From Brassica napus (taxonomy: Eukaryota; Streptophyta; Magnoliopsida; Brassicales; Brassicaceae): 64,000 bases of DNA. Where the stretch lies: the NCBI RefSeq assembly GCF_020379485.1, contig NC_063446.1:21106610-21170609 (forward strand). Direction: 5' to 3'. How positions within the stretch are numbered: position 1 is the first letter of the stretch; the number at the start of each line of letters is the position of its first letter. The notes below the pieces were generated by a model. It was not told the DNA's origin, made no database searches, and saw only the letters and a list, made by a program, of their open reading frames with translations. Shown one piece after another: positions 59,065 to 64,000 of this stretch. The position numbers and the translations under genes are program-made.

Positions 59065-61377
59065 TCAGACAGGTCCAAGAGTTCCTTCACTTCGACTTCT
59101 TCTCATAGAGAGCTCAGATCTCAAACTAGACAACCTATCACCAGCAGCAACATGATAATTCTCGTAAGCAGCTGGCGATACTCTGTGTCCCACAGGCGGA
59201 AGACGGCTGCTTCTCTCCTTAGATCTTTTCTGCAAACCCGAACCTTTACGAGCTGTAGATGATCCACCTTTATGGGTGTTGGACGCACCAAGGCTACTCT
59301 TCCGGCCACTGTTTTTCATCTCTGATGATCTGAGACCTCGTTCCAACTGTAGTGTGCTCGTCCCGAGCCGAGCATCTTTAGCGCCTTGTCTGTTATAGTA
59401 CACCAAATGCGGCAAGAGTCCCAAGAGGTACTTTCTAAGTTGTTCATCACCAACATTCTTCTGTGCAGGGTTGCCTTCCAAGCTTATAGCCTGAAGAGAA
59501 CTGTAATTCGCAGCGAGCAGACCGAGAGATTTGGTGGTTGAAAACTTGTTGAAGCGTAAGTCCAAGACAGTTAGTTTCAAGAGACGATGAAGACCCTCGA
59601 TTTCACTGATTTTGTTCCCAGCTAGGTATAGTTCTTTCAGAGAGGAGCAAGAAGCCAAACCTGACCCAACAACAACAATAAAAAGTAAAAAACACATCAA
59701 ACACAACAAGATGGTTTACATCAATGTTCAAAAAATTGCTAGGCGGTGGTGAGATGCCTTATAGAATATTATTGTTTAAGCGGACGCATAGATTGATATT
59801 TTGAACATCTAAACCGATTTTTTTTGGAATAGAAAAATTGTTTCGTTTAGACCCGATTTGCCGACTAGGCGGATTTTTAGAGCACTGGTTTACATATAAT
59901 AAGGAGATAACTAAAGAATGTAGCAGAGCAAAAGGTGTCATACCATGACCAATTCTCAGTATTTTGTTGTATCTCAAGTCTAGCACTCGAAGACGAGTGA
60001 GTTCGCGTAGTCCCTCAATCACAGAGATGCTGTTCTTTGACAAGTTCAATGCATGTAGTCCTCTAGGAAGAGCACCAGGGGTTATCCTCACTGGAACATA
60101 TGAATGAAGACTAAATAAAACAAAGAGTTGTGTATTAAATTACCAAAAATGGGGCAAATGTAGCCTTACCTATTGCATTTCCCGAGAGATTGAGAACTCT
60201 CAGGCCAGCATATGCACTTAGGAACGGTATCTCAACCAGACCATAACTAACCAGCTGGACTGTGGTAGCAGAAGCACTCATAGAGGATATATACTTTTTA
60301 GCAGCTTCCATTCCAGGACTTGACTTCATGACATCTACTTTAGCAGGAGCTGTTGTCGGCTCAGGCTCTCTTGGTAACTCGTCATCGTTTATTTCATCAG
60401 CTTCCTCTGAAAAGTCTACATGCTGAAGGTCATTGACCCAATCCTCAATACGCTTGAACTTAGAATCCTTTCCTGGAAACTCTGCTGCCTTGTTTGATGT
60501 TTCCCCTTCGAGGAAGGTTGTTAACTTGAGCTCATCTGTAGGTGGTACTATCCAATCTTTTGCCAGGGAAGAATAGTCATATCCATCATCATCATAGTCC
60601 CGATCTTGACCTTGCTCCTGCTTCAGCTTATCTGTTTGGTGCGTGTCTAGAACGTGAAGGTCATCAGAGGATCTAGAGTGGTGAGAAGGTGAAGATTTCT
60701 CTGATGCAGAGTCAGCAATGTTAGGCATTGAGTTTGACCTCACAAGCAACGGTGAATCATACGGCGTTTGGCTGTTTGAGTTGTCCATCTGTTCTTCACC
60801 GGATAACAACGAGGTTTCATCGAGCTGACGGCTGTCTTCATCAGCATGATGAAGATCTCCAACCGAGAAGATAGACCCATAGAGTGCTTGTTCAGAACCC
60901 TCCTGGTAAGCAGAAACTGAATCTTTCTGAACCAGATTAGGAGGACTTCCTTCTACACGCTTGCTGCAGCTTTCTGCAGAAGTGATCTGATCTGTTCCAT
61001 TATCTGTGGTTTCCCTCACATCCAAGTAAAGCTCGTCTCCATGAGACTGGCTTTTCTTGAGGTGACGTGCCTCATGTGTCCCAGGATCATGCTCAAGAAC
61101 GCCACTGGGTTTAATCTCCTCGGATTTCCAGACACGCTCAACACCTGTAGAGCCGGATGGTTTGCTGTTTTCACTAACAGAAGGAATGTTTTTTCCAAAT
61201 ATGATTGAGCTCAACCCTTTTGATTTAGACCCATCTTTTCTAATCACCCCTTCCTCAGATTTCTGCATCATCGGGAACATAGCAACAAGTTAGTTAGTGT
61301 CCTCTTAGAAGACAAGAGTCAATGATGTTTCAAGTTACCTTAGGTCTATTGGGGTAGAAGCATGAAAACCTTACCAT
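59065..61377 (-). CDS. Leucine-rich repeat protein, 4 coding exons, 624 aa (At4g03260 counterpart)
   Basis: Coding exons (minus): 61339-61377, 60170-61262, 59944-60090 and 59065-59660 (sum 1875). The start exon codes MVRFSCFYPNRPK, an opening shared by plant LRR proteins of the outer-arm dynein light chain 1 type (memory). A long Ser/Glu/Asp-rich, probably disordered region follows, then a block SKFKRIEDWVNDLQHVDF and about five LRRs of the SDS22 type (LRVLNLSGNAI, LHALNLSKNSI, LRVLDLRYNKI, LKELYLAGNKI, LTVLDLRFNKF). The tail is basic and Ser-rich. Role unknown; LRRs suggest protein binding. ATG at 61279 is an intron artefact of an alternative reading. Confidence 0.85.
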
Positions 61378-61761
61378 TGTGTCAAACTCAATAACATAGA
61401 GTACATCACCCACTTGAAGAAAAGAGGAAACTAAAAACTAAAAAACTGTTTAAACTTAATATACAACACCAAGTAGAAACGATTAGATTTTTTTGCAAGG
61501 AAAAGGAAAGTTTTGGAGGTTGATGAACGAATGTTAGCCGTAATCAAGGGTTAGACCCTCGGAGACACGGCGTAGCCTCCAGATGATTGAAGCTAGAGAA
61601 ATGCTTGGAAGAGAAAGTGAAGGCAGGAGTTGAAGGCCACCCCACACCTGCGCAGAGGTGCGAGAAGCACACGTCTTTGCAGAAGCGGCCAGAGTGAAGA
61701 AGATTTGGTTTAGAGCTTAAGAAAGCCCAGTATCTTCCTCAAATCCCAATAAGTTGATCAC

Positions 61762-62636
61762 CTGATGGACAGAACGAAAACAAAAAAAATTAAACAAGAG
61801 AGCTATATTAACTAACTCTCGGACACGACCTGCTAAAGCAAAAAGCTTGCAAATCAGATCATTACAACTTCAGACCATAATTAAAGGGGAAAAAAAAGCT
61901 TGCACTTCAGATTATTACAGCAAGAGAGCTATCTACACACTCGGACACGACCCAAGAAAAAAAGCAAAAAAGCTTGCAGTTCAGATCATTACAACAAGAG
62001 AGCTATCTTTACAATCTGACACGACCCAAAAAAGCAAAAAGCTTGCAGTTCAGGTCATTACAATTTCAGACCCAAATAAAGCATAAAACTTTTCACTTCA
62101 GACCGTTACAAAAATAAAGCTATCACTCGGATACGACCCAAAAAGGCAAAAAGCTTGCAGTTCAAATCTTTTTTTTTTTTTAACTAAAGAGGGTATATAT
62201 GATAGAACCTTGCACCTGCAGTTCAAATCATTACAACTTCAGCCAAAAAGAAGAAGCAAAAAGCTAGCAGTTCAGACAATTACAACAAGATCCAGAAAAA
62301 AGTAAGAAGCTTTCAGTTCAGATCATTACCACTTCAGACAAAAAAAAAAGAGCTTGCTGTTCAGATAATTACAGAAAGAGAGCTAATCTTAAAAGACCTA
62401 AGCTAGCAAACAGCTTGCAATTCGGACCAAAAGAAAAGAACAAAGTGTTACAGAGCAAACAGAACAAAGATATCCACCGACGGTCAAAATAGAATCGAAC
62501 AAGAAATGATCCAACAACCGCAATAACAACAAGACACGAACACAGGTTTGTAAAAACACCACTGAAACGCGTAAGAACGAATCGGAGATCACAAAGAATC
62601 GAAAGAGAGAGGAGAGACGAGGAGAGGTAATCTCAC
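61762..62636 (-). other. 5' leader intron of the LRR gene
   Basis: On the minus strand GCGCTCTG|GTGAGATT at 62636 is a donor and CTGTCCATCAG|GTGATC at 61762 an acceptor; the exon to its left continues to the start codon at 61377. Inferred from splice motifs only; it encloses the minisatellite. Confidence 0.5.
61830..62420. repeat. Degenerate minisatellite inside the LRR leader intron
   Basis: About eight imperfect units built on AAAAAGCTTGCAGTTCAGAT, CATTACAACAAGAGAGCTAT and CTCGGACACGACCCAAA, with full units of about 70 bases and shortened ones of about 45. No coding frame. Confidence 0.75.
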
Positions 62637-63169
62637 CAGAGCGCAGAGCTAGATTTGAAATCGAGAGGAGGATTAGAGCGAGAAGATTCGAAGTCATCAG
62701 CTCCAGATAACGATTATCTTCATAAGGAGAGACTTTGAGGTACAGCTACGCTAACCCTAAACGACACCTTTTTGGACCGAATCAAAAAAAAATTGTACGA
62801 CCACACAACTTTTTACGACAAGTTGTCAACGGCTCTGATTTTTTCACACGTGAAGAAATCTTATTTCCACACAACATTTTTAATTAGATTTTTATTTGCG
62901 TGTTATAATAAACCGGACGGCATGTACTAACCCGGCGATCTTCCCCTCCACCAAAATCGATAACCAGAAACGGTTTAGAAGCAAAACCAAAACACAGAGG
63001 CTATTACATACAATAGTTATTTCATTGCATCACTTTAGTACCTTATAATATGATACCAAAGTGTAGTAGAAAGCTCTCATTTTACCTGTTACACCCATGT
63101 ACCTTATTCACATCCTAAACCGGTTTCATTATGTCTACAAACCGAGAATTCCTAATCTTCTTTTGTACC
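62637..63169. promoter_or_regulatory. LRR gene first leader exon and promoter
   Basis: The leader exon probably spans about 62637-62720 on the minus strand (CTTCGAATCTTCTCGC and following). AACCCTA at about 62754 is a telo-box-like motif close upstream. Further right no gene is seen. Confidence 0.4.
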
Positions 63170-63814
63170 TACGGATGCCAAAATGAGCTAGCCTACTCAG
63201 TTCATAGTGAGTTCGGATCTTTCATGACCTACTTCAGTTCAGCTCATTTATAATATGAGCTTCAATATGTAAATTCGAATTCAGATCACATAGATCATGA
63301 ATTAAATGAGCTCATTCGCGATCTTATATAAAACTAATTATTTTAAAATAATTATAAAATAAAATATCAAAATAAATTCTATAACATTATTTTAAATTTA
63401 AATATTAAAAATCCAAACATTAAATATTAAATAAAATAAACATCTAAAATAAATTAAATTAAATTAAAGGTGAAACAATGATCCAAAATCCATATTCCTC
63501 GCGAGAGTCTACTTTTTTTTTTTAAGTTAAAGATAATTTTAAAAGTTTAATTTCTATGTTACTTATATATATTTTACATTTAAATTTTTGGAAGATAAAT
63601 ATGATTAATATAGAAATTAGTTTTTTTACCTAAGAAAAATAGAAGTTATCCAATATATATTCACATATAATTGTAAGTATAAAAACGATCAAGTTCATGA
63701 ACTGACTCATATTCATTATAGATCGTTCATATAACTCGTGATTTAATTTAAACTTGATCGTTAAATTCATTTATTAAATTAGTTATATCTCATTTTGACA
63801 TCCCTATTTGTACC
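63162..63814. mobile_element. hAT-type MITE (637 bp) with 8-bp target duplication
   Basis: The element 63170-63806 opens TACGGATGCCAAAATGAGCT and closes ATCTCATTTTGACATCCCTA, inverted ends matching at 17 of 20 positions. TTTGTACC lies exactly outside both ends (63162-63169 and 63807-63814). The interior is AT-rich with GAGCTCAT and CATGAAC words facing each other; no transposase. Confidence 0.88.
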
Positions 63815-64000
63815 TCTTAGAAGAGCTAGATTTTCCCCCTCCTCTCTACTGAAACTAGAGAGAAACTCAACACCATACCTACAACCGTAGTATATAATTA
63901 GCCTCGAACGTTCGGTTTTTCATTCGATTTTGGTTAAGTTTCTGGTTTAATAAGTCAAGAATCTTTCAACAAATCAAACCAGGTAAACCAGTAAAAACAG
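63815..64000. other. Right edge of window, intergenic
   Basis: Nothing recognisable; short AACCAGGTAAACCAG words at the edge. Confidence 0.3.

Noticed and set aside
61263..61280. LRR protein start at MFPMMQ (61280)
   Set aside because: These codons are the last bases of an intron ending in GATGATGCAG; the exon at 61339-61377 gives MVRFSCF in frame.
61500..61740. Structured non-coding RNA in the GC-richer stretch left of the LRR leader intron
   Set aside because: Better explained as 5' UTR exon joined by the acceptor at 61762.

Overview
The window is nuclear DNA of a plant in the mustard family, most likely Brassica or a close relative. Four independent signs support this: long AT-rich spacers packed with nested plant transposons, GT-AG split genes, a nuclear gene for the chloroplast Rieske protein, and a right-hand gene order matching Arabidopsis chromosome 4. 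From memory, GT14 glycosyltransferase - CML6 calmodulin-like - PETC - CYCD6;1 - LRR protein corresponds to the At4g03340 to At4g03260 interval. SYP123 and TIC20-IV, which I recall lying in that interval, are not seen here, and CYCD6;1 survives only as a broken fragment. This is what gene loss after the Brassica genome triplication would look like.

The left 36 kb is almost entirely mobile DNA. It holds a gag-only LTR retrotransposon (1856-7537) inserted into Mutator-like (MULE) sequence (about 7543-12420, with an N-terminal transposase exon). Next is a decayed Athila-type element (about 13031-19655) that was itself hit by a CACTA transposon (16862-18926). A 5'-truncated LINE follows (23624-24931) inside AT-rich repeats. 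Then comes a complete, very young 6.5 kb LTR element (28752-35243) that carries one unrecognised ORF and no pol, and a poly(A)-tailed retroposon (35788-36733). Exact target-site duplications were found for the gag-only element, CACTA, LINE, young LTR element and retroposon.

From 37 kb the window becomes genic. There is an AIG1/GIMAP-type GTPase gene (five coding exons, 377 aa), a related solo or partial LTR, a broken SKP1-like gene, a decayed Gln-rich gene with a Tourist-like MITE, and a GT14 family gene (four exons, 436 aa). A pogo-like transposase remnant follows. A non-coding stretch at 51.7-52.7 kb has a telo-box/site II/TATA promoter followed by what look like two H/ACA and three C/D snoRNAs, one with two guides matching adjacent 25S rRNA sequence. 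Then come a four-EF-hand calmodulin-like gene with a frameshifted C-terminus, tRNA-Thr(UGU), a hAT MITE, PETC (five exons), the CYCD6;1 fragment and an LRR gene (four coding exons plus a 5' leader intron holding a minisatellite). A second hAT MITE lies near the right end.

The genes are independent eukaryotic units, not operons. Best candidates for something undescribed are the snoRNA cluster, the young retrotransposon with a membrane-anchored ORF, and the gag-only retrotransposon whose second ORF crosses the polypurine tract into the LTR. Intron boundaries were worked out by hand; every multi-exon model given sums to a multiple of three. rRNA and Arabidopsis comparisons are from memory, not from a search.
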